Positions 1 to 8,894 of a stretch of DNA of 64,000 nucleotides are shown here, one piece after another. The stretch is taken from the NCBI RefSeq assembly GCF_900182815.1, contig NZ_FXUA01000002.1, positions 744,001 through 808,000 on the forward strand. Reading direction: 5' to 3'. Position numbers and translations under genes: made by a program. Source of the DNA: Algoriphagus winogradskyi. GTDB taxonomy: Bacteria > Bacteroidota > Bacteroidia > Cytophagales > Cyclobacteriaceae. The notes under the pieces were generated by a model. The model did no database searches. It saw only the letters and a program-made list of their open reading frames with translations, and had not been told where the DNA came from. Each line of letters opens with the position of its first letter. The first letter of the stretch is position 1.

Positions 1-98
1 TTCCATTTTTTTCCTTCTAAATCCCCCGGTCTTAGGTGTGTGACACGACGATGCAAAGGTTGAGTGTGAGTCCTGCACTAGTCAAAAGTACGCTCCGC

Positions 99-153
99 CC
101 TGATCTAAAAAACAGGGTCTCCTACGGACTTCCTCCCAGTTTTTTATTCTAGG
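99..153 (+). promoter_or_regulatory. Conserved leading-region hairpin, copy A
   Basis: Imperfect stem-loop. Arm A(6)C-A-GGG (107-117) pairs with CCC-A-GT(6) (135-145), leaving one A.A mismatch, around the 17-nt loop TCTCCTACGGACTTCCT. An outer CCT/AGG pairing (99-101 with 151-153) is separated by an internal loop. Copies B (47804-47858) and C (53361-53414) keep the loop and the mismatch but change paired stem bases together. The base of the stem lies 74 nt before the small ORF that precedes ardC. Its role as an ssDNA promoter or regulatory RNA is inferred. Confidence 0.6.
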
Positions 154-227
154 CTTTTGCCCTATGCAGAACCACACTCTATGGGTTGCATGTCGGTCAG
201 AACCTCAATACCAGTGGATAAAAAAAA

Positions 228-422
228 ATGTCACTTCACGCCCACATATCGCCCTTCACTTCCAAAAAATTACCCCTTGTACTCGGGAAAAATCTTGGGT
301 CTAGTGTCGGGTCGATCTTCCTAATATCCTTGGAAATAACCGGGCTTTATGTGACTGATGAACAACTAAATAATCTCTTTATCAATCCTTTTCTGTCACA
401 CTCTAAAACTCTGCAACCATGA
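228..422 (+). CDS. Small conserved ORF upstream of ardC (64 aa)
   Basis: Unrecognised 64-residue protein. Two observations support it as real. Its TGA overlaps the ardC start as ATGA, the usual sign of translational coupling. A related ORF stands at 53488-53679 upstream of the second ardC. The two peptides share MSL...ISP...K, then GK, VGS-x-FL-x-SL-x-I, and several matching codons differ only at the third base. About 35 bp upstream of the ATG (TCGGTC, GAACCTCAA, CCAGTGGA, then an A-run) is nearly identical in both copies. It could be a leader peptide controlling ardC or a small early-entry protein. Confidence 0.45.
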   Translation: MSLHAHISPFTSKKLPLVLGKNLGSSVGSIFLISLEITGLYVTDEQLNNLFINPFLSHSKTLQP

Positions 423-1324
423 AGACTTGGGAAAATTTCAACCAATTAGCGGAAACCGTTACCAACGAAATCATCGAAGGTATCCAAAATGAAAATCTTA
501 CTTGGGAACAAGTATGGAGTCCTAAAAACTCTCCGAAGAATTATGCTTCAAACCGCCCTTATTTGGGCTTTAATGCACTTTGGCTTGCTTGGGTAACTAT
601 CTCCAAAAAATTCAAAAGTCCCTATTTCTTGACCTACAATCAGGCAAAACACCTTGGCGGAAATGTCAAGAAAGATGAAAAAGGTTCTAAGGTCGTATTC
701 TGGAAGATTTCCAAATTTGTTAAAGGAAAGGTTACCAACGAAGAAGGGGAAAACGAGGACCTTTTTGGGAGGAAGTTTACCCCCTTTATCTGGACGGTTT
801 TCAACATAGATCAAATAGAAGGAATCGACTTTTCCATTGAAGGTGCCGAGGAAAGGATTTTTTCCCCAATCGAAACTTGCGAATCCATCATTTCAGGCTA
901 TACCACCTGTCCAAATATTGTTCATGAAGGAGACGAGGCATTTTATAGCCCTTCCAGAGATTTTATCAATATGCCAGAAAAGGAATCCTTCAAAGGAGAC
1001 GAGCAATATTATTCAGTCCTATTTCATGAAATGATCCATAGCACAGGCCATTCGATCAGATTAGGAAGATTTGCAGAAAGACCAGCTTTAGTTGGTTTTG
1101 GTTCTGTGGAATATTCAAAAGAGGAATTGATTGCCGAAATGGGAGCCAGTTTTTTGAATGCACTTGCCGGAATCAAGGATGCCAATTTCAAAAACTCCTT
1201 GGCCTATCTGAAGGGATGGTTTAAGCCACTACAGGAAGATCCAAAAATGCTGATCTATGCTGCGCAAAAGGCACATCAAGCAGCCAATTACATCCTTGGA
1301 ATTGACCAGGAGGGGGAGGAGTAA
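419..1324 (+). CDS. ardC: ArdC-like antirestriction protein (copy 1)
   Basis: 301-residue protein of the ArdC / zincin-like antirestriction family, carried by conjugative elements to protect incoming DNA. Residues about 1-130 form the ssDNA-binding domain (WENFNQLAETVTNEI, then FNALWLAW and GGNVKKDEKG). The C-terminal half is the metallopeptidase-like domain with HEMIH (HExxH) near residue 204, followed by STGH and the downstream acidic segment KEELIAEMGASFL. The start is fixed by ATGA overlap with the preceding small ORF and by alignment with the second copy at 53654-54562. Terminator-like inverted repeats surround the stop. Strong family call; the duplication is visible in the sequence. Confidence 0.9.
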   Translation: MKTWENFNQLAETVTNEIIEGIQNENLTWEQVWSPKNSPKNYASNRPYLGFNALWLAWVTISKKFKSPYFLTYNQAKHLGGNVKKDEKGSKVVFWKISKFVKGKVTNEEGENEDLFGRKFTPFIWTVFNIDQIEGIDFSIEGAEERIFSPIETCESIISGYTTCPNIVHEGDEAFYSPSRDFINMPEKESFKGDEQYYSVLFHEMIHSTGHSIRLGRFAERPALVGFGSVEYSKEELIAEMGASFLNALAGIKDANFKNSLAYLKGWFKPLQEDPKMLIYAAQKAHQAANYILGIDQEGEE

Positions 1325-1336
1325 TCCCCCTTTTTT
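1311..1336 (+). terminator. Terminator overlapping the ardC stop codon
   Basis: AGGGGG (1311-1316) pairs with CCCCCT (1326-1331) and runs into T(6). The TAA stop of ardC lies in the loop. The second ardC has the same arrangement at 54548-54576. Confidence 0.6.
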
Positions 1337-1777
1337 ACTCATTTTTTCCTTTGACGCGCCACCTAAAATTTCAACCACCTCCGGTGGTACTTCTGAGAAA
1401 TAGAAAAATTCTTATAGGAAGTTTATTGCTCCACTAAAACAGAAAGACCATGAGTAATGGAGCAAAAAAACAAAAAAAATCAGGTTGCTGGATACCTACT
1501 CTAAATCAAGTCAGGCTATATTTCTTAATCCACAGATTCGTAAAAGAAGAAGGGGAAGTTTTCTTTTATTTTCACCGATCAACTTATTGGAGTTCGCAGT
1601 TCGGAGATCGAATTGGAGATTGGAAACTAGCTGCCAAAAGATGGATGTGGAATCTAGAAAACTAACAGGCTATAAGTTTTGGTTAGAAATCCCCATTCCA
1701 TAAACTTTGAAAACCTTGTCATTTTTTAAAAGGGAGTAATTCTTGCAATAGTGATTTCGAGCGTTTAAAATATTGAC
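1325..1777. other. Intergenic stretch, no convincing gene
   Basis: About 450 bases between ardC and a small ORF. It holds a short perfect hairpin, ACCACC-TCC-GGTGGT (1374-1388), without a T-run. Two overlapping ORFs of about 71 codons (1450-1665 and 1485-1703) lie in different frames over low-complexity sequence (AGTTCGCAGTTCGGAG). They have no recognisable motif, so I do not call them. Confidence 0.5.
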
Positions 1778-2005
1778 ATGAATTTGTCAAGAAAATTAAC
1801 ATTTGAAGAAGAGCGTCTCCGGGAGGAATTGGTAATCTTGGAAGAGCATATCCGTTTGAACATTCGGAGAATTTGTGCTACTAATTTGAAATTACCCTAT
1901 GAGCGACTTGCAGCTGGACGCCGCCTAAAGGAATTGTGTTTGTTAGCGATTTCATCACTTGACGATGGAGACGCAATCAAGCTAGCAGCGTGCTTTAGGG
2001 AATAA
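1778..2005 (+). CDS. Hypothetical small protein (75 aa)
   Basis: Not recognised. 75 residues, mostly helical and charged: an N-terminal coiled-coil-like segment (EEERLREELVILEEHI), then a helix rich in Arg and Leu. No membrane segment or signal peptide. It starts at an ATG about 450 bases after ardC and ends just before a convergent small membrane protein gene. Its amino-acid composition looks like a real small ICE protein, but no equivalent follows the second ardC copy. Confidence 0.45.
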   Translation: MNLSRKLTFEEERLREELVILEEHIRLNIRRICATNLKLPYERLAAGRRLKELCLLAISSLDDGDAIKLAACFRE

Positions 2006-2043
2006 AGAGAGAGGGGGATGCCTATTTGAAATTAGGGAAAATT

Positions 2044-2250
2044 TTAAAGCTTGTCCAATATTTCCCGTATTAGTCGCTCTCTGTCTAATTCCTTTTTTCT
2101 TTTTGTCCGTAGACTTACGATATAGAGTATCCAAATCCCCCAGGCCACCGCAAAAAGCGGAAAAGGATTTTCTGCTCCCAATGCTCCAATCATTGCAATG
2201 AAGCTGATGAAAATGGTTCCTAAAAATTTAATTGTATTCCACATAGTCAA
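2044..2250 (-). CDS. Small membrane protein, copy 1 (68 aa)
   Basis: Two predicted transmembrane helices (about residues 7-25 and 30-47) followed by a highly basic/acidic cytoplasmic tail (TKRKKELDRERLIREILDKL). It is nearly identical to the 66-residue protein at 54816-55016, with only a few substitutions. Both copies lie on the minus strand downstream of an ardC gene, so gene and position were duplicated together. Function unknown. The length and clean conservation between copies argue for a real gene. Confidence 0.75.
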   Translation of the reverse strand: MTMWNTIKFLGTIFISFIAMIGALGAENPFPLFAVAWGIWILYIVSLRTKRKKELDRERLIREILDKL

Positions 2251-2639
2251 GCATTCAAGATTTCATTATAAGAATTTACGATCCTAATTCAAAGTTGTTG
2301 CATTTAAAAATGTAAATGTATATTTATATAAAAGTATAAAGATATTTTGATTTTTTTATTGAAACAGAGGTCTAATTATTTAATAATCAGGATTCTTTTC
2401 GAAGTCTTAAAATGGTGGGATTTAGTTTTAATTGAATTAGCAAGGCTGACTGAACCAGTGTTTTATTGAGACATTATTCACATTCGTCCTTTTATCATTC
2501 ATTTATTGATATAAAAAACTGATTTACTTTTACATTAAAATGTTTTTCAAACATATCGTTAACTTAGGATTTAGAATGTGACTGGCCACATTTGGAACCT
2601 TTGTTAATTTGGAGTTAGTATCAAAAATATTTCACAAAA
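2251..2639. other. AT-rich intergenic region before the ABC-3C operon
   Basis: No ORF or clear repeat. It separates the divergent small membrane protein from the plus-strand operon that begins at 2640, so it should contain the operon promoter. I see no unambiguous -7/-33 pair. Confidence 0.4.
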
Positions 2640-3704
2640 TTGAACGTAAAATTTCTCAAAGCATTTAACGGGGACGCTATTCTAATCTCTTATAGAGATA
2701 AGGACGGTGTCCGTAGAAACATTTTAATTGACGGGGGGCCATCGCAAACCTATTTACGCAAAGGCAAAAAAGGCAAGCCAGAATACGGTGAACTTCATTT
2801 ATTGGTTCAGGAGCTGCGATGTCAAGATTTAAAAATCGACCTTTTGATATTGACTCACGTGGATGATGACCACATCGATGGAATTCTCTCCTGGATCCAA
2901 GACGATTCCCGTGCTCACGAAGTTATTGGTAAGGTCTGGTTCAACTCTGGCAAGATCATCGCGGCGCACTTGGCGATGGCGGAAAATCCTGAGCTTGAGA
3001 TCTCGTTACACATCAAAGCGGATTATAAAACCAGTATTCCCCAGGGAGCAACCTTCAACAAATGGCTAGAGGAAAATAACCTGATCGATGGAATTGTAAT
3101 TTTTGGAGGCAAGAGTATAGAATTAGGTGAGCTCAAATTTGAGTTTCTCTCACCTGACATAGATAAAATGACCAAATTGTTAACACTCTGGAAGAAAGAA
3201 GATCCCAATTACAATACCTCAGCCAAATATGCAGGCTACTCAGAGACTCTAAAAGAATGCCTTGCAAAAGACACTTTTGAAGAAGATGACCGTGTCGCCA
3301 ATGGGAGCTCCATCGCATTTATTCTGACGTACAAAAATCAGGACAAATATCTCTTTTTAGGGGACAGTCATCCCGGTGTTGTGCTCAAACAGCTGAATGA
3401 ACTGGGATACAACAAAAGTAATCCCCTACCGGTAAAATTTGTCAAGATCTCACATCACGGAAGTAAAGCGAACACGAGTTCAGAACTCCTCAGAGCAATT
3501 GCTACCGATAGGTACGTGATCAGTGCCCATGGCCTTAGCCACGGTCATCCGGACAAAGTGCTATTGGCGAGGATCATCGAGAATAACCCGGAATCCAGGA
3601 TATATTTCAATTATCCTGAGCTGACCGGTCTAATTTTTAATCCACAGGACAGGATAGATTATAATAAATTCCAGTTTTTTGACGCAAACGACATCAATAT
3701 ATGA
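2640..3704 (+). CDS. Metallo-beta-lactamase-fold hydrolase (ComEC/Rec2-like MBL)
   Basis: 354 residues with the MBL metal-binding signature THVDDDHIDG (near residue 75). ComEC-type motifs follow: LFLGDS (about 240), SHHGSKAN (about 273) and SAHGLSHGHPD near 300. There is no membrane segment, so this is the soluble hydrolase domain alone, plausibly acting on nucleotides or nucleic acid. It begins at a TTG codon, since no ATG occurs near the N-terminus, and ends in ATGA overlap with the protease gene. As first gene of a four-gene operon with an ABC-3C middle component and ATPase, it is a likely effector. Substrate unknown. Confidence 0.8.
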   Translation: MNVKFLKAFNGDAILISYRDKDGVRRNILIDGGPSQTYLRKGKKGKPEYGELHLLVQELRCQDLKIDLLILTHVDDDHIDGILSWIQDDSRAHEVIGKVWFNSGKIIAAHLAMAENPELEISLHIKADYKTSIPQGATFNKWLEENNLIDGIVIFGGKSIELGELKFEFLSPDIDKMTKLLTLWKKEDPNYNTSAKYAGYSETLKECLAKDTFEEDDRVANGSSIAFILTYKNQDKYLFLGDSHPGVVLKQLNELGYNKSNPLPVKFVKISHHGSKANTSSELLRAIATDRYVISAHGLSHGHPDKVLLARIIENNPESRIYFNYPELTGLIFNPQDRIDYNKFQFFDANDINI

Positions 3705-5038
3705 GTGATCAGCTTAGACCATATGTGGTGATCGTCAATAACGGCAGTGGGTGCATCTTTCAGCCAATGGATATCGGCTATAGCTATATCCTTACCGCAA
3801 AGCACAATCTGTTAGATGAGGGCGATCAGCTGAACATGCTCACCCGGTTTGAACAAAACGGTGCGAGCTGGACAGCAAGAGAAATACCTTTCCAGACTCT
3901 GGCGCTCGGTCAAAACTATTTTCCCCATCCCCAGCTGGATATCGCCATCATCACCGTACCTCGCATTCAAGGAGTCAGCTCAATTTACCGTAGCGACGAA
4001 CTTAATGAACAAATGAACGCAGGTTATGCTTTATTAGGATACCCCGCCACCAGAAGACAAGCGAATTTAGCCAACAAAAGTCTTTGGTTCCGTTCAGATG
4101 CAATTACGCAGATCATGGGCCACAATGACAACGCCAGAGAATTTACGTTAGCAGGGAACGCCAATCAGGAGGAAGTGACTGGACAGTCCGGTGGTCCCGT
4201 ACTTATTCTTCACCAAAATAACGTAATGATTGCAGGCATTGAAACCAATATGGCCAGGGCATTTGGAGAAAACATGGGCAGAGCAGAATTTTTCCCCCTA
4301 ACATCCTTTGATGAAATCATTGATCAAAATCCTGATACACTTTGCCAGCTGTTACCAGCACACCTAAGCTGTTTCTCCTTCCTGATGGACGAGGCTTTCG
4401 ATCTGGATGCCGGGTTTTCGCAAAACAATATCGCGGGCATAAAAGCTTTTCTGCTAGATAAGGCGAGATCAGTTACCCAAAGCGGGGCAGCGCCACACAT
4501 AATCAAAAAACAATTTGCAAAACGGCTGCTGATAGCAGAGCAAAAAGAAGAAATCCTTCAGGGCAAGGAAATCTGGAAAATCTGGCTGGAATTCATAACA
4601 GTCATGCAAATCATTCAAGACAGGATAATAGCGGAGAAGGATCTGGAAGACTTGTTCAATACCGTCCGCCTGTTACACTCCGATTCGGATAAAGACTGGA
4701 GCAGCGAACTCTCCAATATCGCCTATTCCGACTATCTGGGGCTCGCAGATGAGGGAACGGTAGTAATTTCTACCCGTAAACCGCCAGCAAGAGATGATCA
4801 GTATATTATTGATGGTAACATTCCCCTGATCGCCAGCGCTAGAAAAACAAGAGAAAGACACAAACTAAAGATTAACGATGGAAAGATCTTTCCCTTCGAT
4901 CACTACAAGTTCGTACACATGGATTATTTCAAAGGAAAATCCATCAGTAGAAAACATGACGAGTACAGTGCGCTGGAAACCGACCAGGAATACCTAGATA
5001 AATTAAAACTAGAATATGGAGCAGTATTTAATCCTTAG
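3701..5038 (+). CDS. Trypsin-like serine protease, ABC-3C effector
   Basis: 445 residues. The N-terminal 215 or so form a chymotrypsin/trypsin-fold peptidase with the catalytic triad visible: His in LTAKHNLL (about 34), Asp in QLDIAIIT (about 80), Ser in GQSGGP (about 162). Residues about 225-330 are helical and may be the effector-associated C-terminal domain seen in ABC-3C systems. The last 115 residues are an extra domain I do not recognise. No signal peptide, so it should act in the cytoplasm. ATGA overlap with the MBL gene and 23-nt overlap with the next gene indicate tight co-translation. Family is confident; system membership is from context. Confidence 0.8.
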   Translation: MSDQLRPYVVIVNNGSGCIFQPMDIGYSYILTAKHNLLDEGDQLNMLTRFEQNGASWTAREIPFQTLALGQNYFPHPQLDIAIITVPRIQGVSSIYRSDELNEQMNAGYALLGYPATRRQANLANKSLWFRSDAITQIMGHNDNAREFTLAGNANQEEVTGQSGGPVLILHQNNVMIAGIETNMARAFGENMGRAEFFPLTSFDEIIDQNPDTLCQLLPAHLSCFSFLMDEAFDLDAGFSQNNIAGIKAFLLDKARSVTQSGAAPHIIKKQFAKRLLIAEQKEEILQGKEIWKIWLEFITVMQIIQDRIIAEKDLEDLFNTVRLLHSDSDKDWSSELSNIAYSDYLGLADEGTVVISTRKPPARDDQYIIDGNIPLIASARKTRERHKLKINDGKIFPFDHYKFVHMDYFKGKSISRKHDEYSALETDQEYLDKLKLEYGAVFNP

Positions 5039-5573
5039 AAATAAAGCGATAGAGATATTAAAAGACCTTTTCCCAGGGGCAACAGTTGAATTCCACCGGA
5101 TTGAATATGGTGGATGGGTAACAACGGTATTCGTCCGGTTTGAATTGGACGAACTGATCCAGCTGCTATGGGAAGAAATTTCCAATGCTGTCGCATTATA
5201 TTACCAGACCAAAATCGAAACCGATTTTGAGCGCTGGAACCTTTATCTTTTTTACCTGAGCAAGCAAAAGATGGAGAAAGGATTAAAATACCGGATAGAA
5301 AATGATCCGATCTCCAGCAGGAAGATCGTGATAGAAGAATTTAATGAAGCGCTTGATCGCGGAAAAATGGAGGAAATTATTTCTAACCATATCACTAATT
5401 CCAGCCTCACCATCAATACCCCGCAGCCGGCGCCGAGTCCATTTGTACAGGATCAGGCAATCACTGCAGTGCTTAACAAGATTCTCGCTGACGTTGATGA
5501 TAAAAAGAAAAAAGCGATTGATTATGATGACCTGCTAAAAAAAATAGAAAGGAGCTTTAAGGATGAAATTTAA
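5016..5573 (+). CDS. ABC-3C middle component
   Basis: 185-residue, mostly alpha-helical protein with no enzyme motif. Size, composition and position (between an effector and a Rad50-like ABC ATPase) match the middle component of ABC-three-component conflict systems, thought to couple the ATPase to the effector. It overlaps the protease gene by 23 nt and the ATPase gene by 11 nt. A Pro-rich linker lies near residues 130-145, with a lysine-rich helix after it. The assignment is mainly by synteny. Confidence 0.6.
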   Translation: MEQYLILRNKAIEILKDLFPGATVEFHRIEYGGWVTTVFVRFELDELIQLLWEEISNAVALYYQTKIETDFERWNLYLFYLSKQKMEKGLKYRIENDPISSRKIVIEEFNEALDRGKMEEIISNHITNSSLTINTPQPAPSPFVQDQAITAVLNKILADVDDKKKKAIDYDDLLKKIERSFKDEI

Positions 5574-8500
5574 AAAAGTCGAGATACAGGCCTTCCGTGC
5601 TTATGATAAAGCCGAAGACGGTACATTTGATTTTCAGCTGAATAACCAGCGCAATGCGGACTTCATTTCAATCTATGCTCCAAACGGATTCGGTAAGACC
5701 TCTTTTTACGACGCGGTAGAATGGGGATATACCAGCAATATCCACCGTTTCCTGAGAAAGCAGAAATTCAACCAGGAAAGCAGCAAGTCTCAAAAAAACA
5801 TTAACAGCGAGGAAGGTAGCCCTGAGCACAAAAGCAAGTACCAGATTCTGCGCAACCACAATGCCGACGATGCCACCCAAGGATATGTAAAGCTCTTTAC
5901 CACAAATTCTGATAAACCAACCGTCCGCAACATCCCCATACCCCGGAGTGGTATGGTCGATTATAAGTTCGACAGCAAGGAAACAGAAAACGATTTTTTC
6001 CAGAAAGTTATCCTTTCCCAGGAATGGATTGATGCATTTTTAAAAGAAGATGATGCAGCAGAACGTTACAAAACCTTTATTAGCTATTTTGGCAACCAGC
6101 AGCTCGATAAGTACTATACTTCGATAGTCAGCCTGATCAAAACCACAGATGCGAAGATCAAGCAGTTAACCACAGATCTTAAAGGTGTCCAAAAAGAAAT
6201 CCAGTTCAACGGCGACCATGAAATCCTGAAAAAGGTCAACGATAAAATCACCGGCCTTAGAAGCATTTATAGTGAGCTAACGCTGATCGATTCTGACTTT
6301 AGCGATAAAGATTTTGTGCACTATGATAGCCAGTTGATCGAATTACAGCACGCCCTAGTCTTCCAGCTCAACAAAAATAACGGCGTCCTGAATGTGATAA
6401 AACTTGCTTTTCAAGGTAACGAAGAGGTATTAGGCCTGAACCAATACGAGGCCCAGCAGGCAAGAATGCCGGAAGTACGAAAACTATACGAAACCTACAA
6501 ATCCCGCCTGAATAGTCTCGACGACTTGAGCAAATTGAATGACGAGCTGAACGTCCTGCTTGATCAGGTGGCAGAAATCCAGAAGAGCCAGGCAGAAGTA
6601 AAGGAAATCCAGCGCATTTTTCCTGGATACGTCCAGACCCAAAAAGAAATTGATGCAGAAAAAACCAATGCCCGAAATGCAGCGGATCAACGTGATAAGG
6701 CTGAGGCTTCGCTTGCTGAAGCGAATAATGCAATCCTAAAGGCTGCAGAAGCGGAAAACAATAAACTGAACCAGATTTCCGCGACTCTGAACCGAAAAAA
6801 AGATGCCCAGTCTATCGAGCAAAAAGTAAAACAGGATCAGTCAGAGGAAACTAAGCTGTTCAACCAAAAAAGCAATGAGCAGGACAAGTTAACGGAGATC
6901 GGTCAAAAAATCGTTACCACGCAGCAACACATTAAACGTGTCGAGGATAATTTAACCGGCCTTTCCATCGGAAAATACCCAAATACCGCGGATCAACAAT
7001 ACGCCAGTTTTGTAGAACGTATTGAAAAAGCCGAACAAGAGCAGAAACGAGACGATCAAATCCGCGCACAACTCATCAACCTGGACACGCAGATCCAAAG
7101 CAGGGAAGAATTCAACAGTGAAATTGAAAGACTGGTAGCCTTGGGATCACAGATCGTTAACAGAACCCAGACCAGCGAATGCCCGTTGTGCAACCATGAT
7201 TTCAAAACTTATTCTGATCTAGCCAGCAACATTGCCGGAAATACACTGCTAGCTAAAGACCTCCAGATAATGCTGGAACAGCGTACCATTCTTCAGCAGC
7301 AGCAAAACCAGACGCTCGAAACGATCAATCAGCTGCGTCAAGAAATGGAAGCTGATTTCAGGAATGAATTGGACGGCTTTGACGATAAACTGAAAAAACA
7401 GCTTGCCGAAGAGTCTTCGATGAAAAGAGACTTGGAAACTATCGATAGAGCTCTTGCGGAGATCAACCAGACCAAGCTTGATTTTAAAGGACTTTTAAAC
7501 AATAACACATACACTGACTACCTGTCCGAATTAGATCGCCAAATCGGACAACAGGAAAAAGAACTGACAACAGCCAAGGAAAATACGATTGAGGCTAAAG
7601 CCAAGGCAGACCTGGCCAGAGAAAAATTCGAAACCACAAAAAAACAGATCGAGCTCTTTGTAAGCCGCCAGGAAGAATTGGCCGAGCGGCAGGACTATCT
7701 CCGTGTACTGGAATATTCCTTAAAAAACCTAGAGCTAGGAACTCCAGACCCGGAAGAGTTAGAAGCCTTTTCAACAAAACTCGACCATGCAAAAGATGAT
7801 CTGGAAAAACAGCGAGCAGAAAAAGCTCTAATGGTAGCAGAAACCTCTGCACCCATCATTGGCATGAACCGGGAAGACGTGGACGCACAGGTGCGACAGG
7901 CAAGAAAATCTTTAAACCAGGCAGAAGAAGCCATTAGTTCCTTCGAATCCTTCCTAATTAGGGAATTCAGTTACTTTCCAGATGAACCAAATACTGCAAA
8001 AGATTTTCTTCTGGAATTCGACAGACGCCTGAAAAGCGATATAGAAAAAGACCAAAGGACACAGCTAGATCTCCAGGTGCTAAAAGAGCAGCTCAAAGCA
8101 GTATTGCCATATTTGAAATATCAGATGTCCGTACGGGAAGAGCGGGATCTCAGGGAACAGCTCGGATTTCTGAAAGATACCGTCAGAAAAAGGCTAAACA
8201 CCGAAAAGAATAAAGTAGCAACACACCTGGACAAAGAGATCAGTTCATTCTTCTACCAGGACCTGATCAACGACCTGTACGAAAAGATCGATCCGCATCC
8301 AACTTACCGCAAAATCCGCTTCCTGTGTGATTTTAAGGACGATAAGCCCAAGCTCAATGTTTGCGTAGTTGGAGATACCGGAGAAGAAATGCTCATCCCG
8401 AACCTCTATTTCAGTACCGCCCAGTTGAATATTCTCAGCCTGAGCATATTTTTAGCCAAAGCGCTAAACGTAACCGATAAGAGTGGCAAGTACGTGGACT

Positions 8501-8727
8501 GTATTTTTATCGATGATCCCATCCAGAGCATGGACAGCATTAATATTTTATCTACAATCGATTTGCTCCGAAGCCTGGTTCACAATAATAAAAAACAAAT
8601 CATTCTGTCAACACACGATGAGAATTTCCATAATCTATTGCAGAAAAAAATACCGACAAATCTCTTTGATTCCAAATTCATAGAACTAGAAACCTTCGGT
8701 AAGGTGAAACGAGATGAAATTTATTAG
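5563..8727 (+). CDS. Rad50/SMC-like ABC ATPase of an ABC-3C system
   Basis: 1054 residues. Walker A APNGFGKTS lies near residues 38-47. Very long coiled coils run from about 170 to 880, interrupted by a zinc-hook-like CPLC motif near 540. The C-terminal half-site has the signature-like STAQLNILSLSIF, Walker B CIFIDDPIQSMD near 979 and the switch histidine in STHDENF near 1018. This is the SMC/Rad50 architecture expected of a sensor that recognises nucleic-acid or nucleoprotein structures and licenses the effectors encoded upstream. Last gene of the operon; 11-nt overlap with the middle component. Confidence 0.85.
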   Translation: MKFKKVEIQAFRAYDKAEDGTFDFQLNNQRNADFISIYAPNGFGKTSFYDAVEWGYTSNIHRFLRKQKFNQESSKSQKNINSEEGSPEHKSKYQILRNHNADDATQGYVKLFTTNSDKPTVRNIPIPRSGMVDYKFDSKETENDFFQKVILSQEWIDAFLKEDDAAERYKTFISYFGNQQLDKYYTSIVSLIKTTDAKIKQLTTDLKGVQKEIQFNGDHEILKKVNDKITGLRSIYSELTLIDSDFSDKDFVHYDSQLIELQHALVFQLNKNNGVLNVIKLAFQGNEEVLGLNQYEAQQARMPEVRKLYETYKSRLNSLDDLSKLNDELNVLLDQVAEIQKSQAEVKEIQRIFPGYVQTQKEIDAEKTNARNAADQRDKAEASLAEANNAILKAAEAENNKLNQISATLNRKKDAQSIEQKVKQDQSEETKLFNQKSNEQDKLTEIGQKIVTTQQHIKRVEDNLTGLSIGKYPNTADQQYASFVERIEKAEQEQKRDDQIRAQLINLDTQIQSREEFNSEIERLVALGSQIVNRTQTSECPLCNHDFKTYSDLASNIAGNTLLAKDLQIMLEQRTILQQQQNQTLETINQLRQEMEADFRNELDGFDDKLKKQLAEESSMKRDLETIDRALAEINQTKLDFKGLLNNNTYTDYLSELDRQIGQQEKELTTAKENTIEAKAKADLAREKFETTKKQIELFVSRQEELAERQDYLRVLEYSLKNLELGTPDPEELEAFSTKLDHAKDDLEKQRAEKALMVAETSAPIIGMNREDVDAQVRQARKSLNQAEEAISSFESFLIREFSYFPDEPNTAKDFLLEFDRRLKSDIEKDQRTQLDLQVLKEQLKAVLPYLKYQMSVREERDLREQLGFLKDTVRKRLNTEKNKVATHLDKEISSFFYQDLINDLYEKIDPHPTYRKIRFLCDFKDDKPKLNVCVVGDTGEEMLIPNLYFSTAQLNILSLSIFLAKALNVTDKSGKYVDCIFIDDPIQSMDSINILSTIDLLRSLVHNNKKQIILSTHDENFHNLLQKKIPTNLFDSKFIELETFGKVKRDEIY

Positions 8728-8894
8728 AAAAATTTTAATAATGTCGATAGGTCTCAGTTCGCAGAAGACCTAGTGTGATTAAGCCTGTATTCATAGCAAT
8801 TATGGAATCCGAAAAAAAACGGATTATGTCATTGGGCTGATCCTAGTTCGCTTCGCCAAGTTGACTTTCGTCAAATCTCGCAAAATACCATTCT

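Noticed and set aside
120-128. TCCTACGG in the hairpin loops looks like the conserved 16S rRNA segment near position 340
   Set aside because: Only about 8 bases match, flanking sequence differs, and no rRNA helices surround any of the three copies.
1450-1703. Two overlapping ORFs of about 71 codons after ardC
   Set aside because: Different frames over low-complexity sequence, no recognisable motif, and no counterpart after the second ardC.
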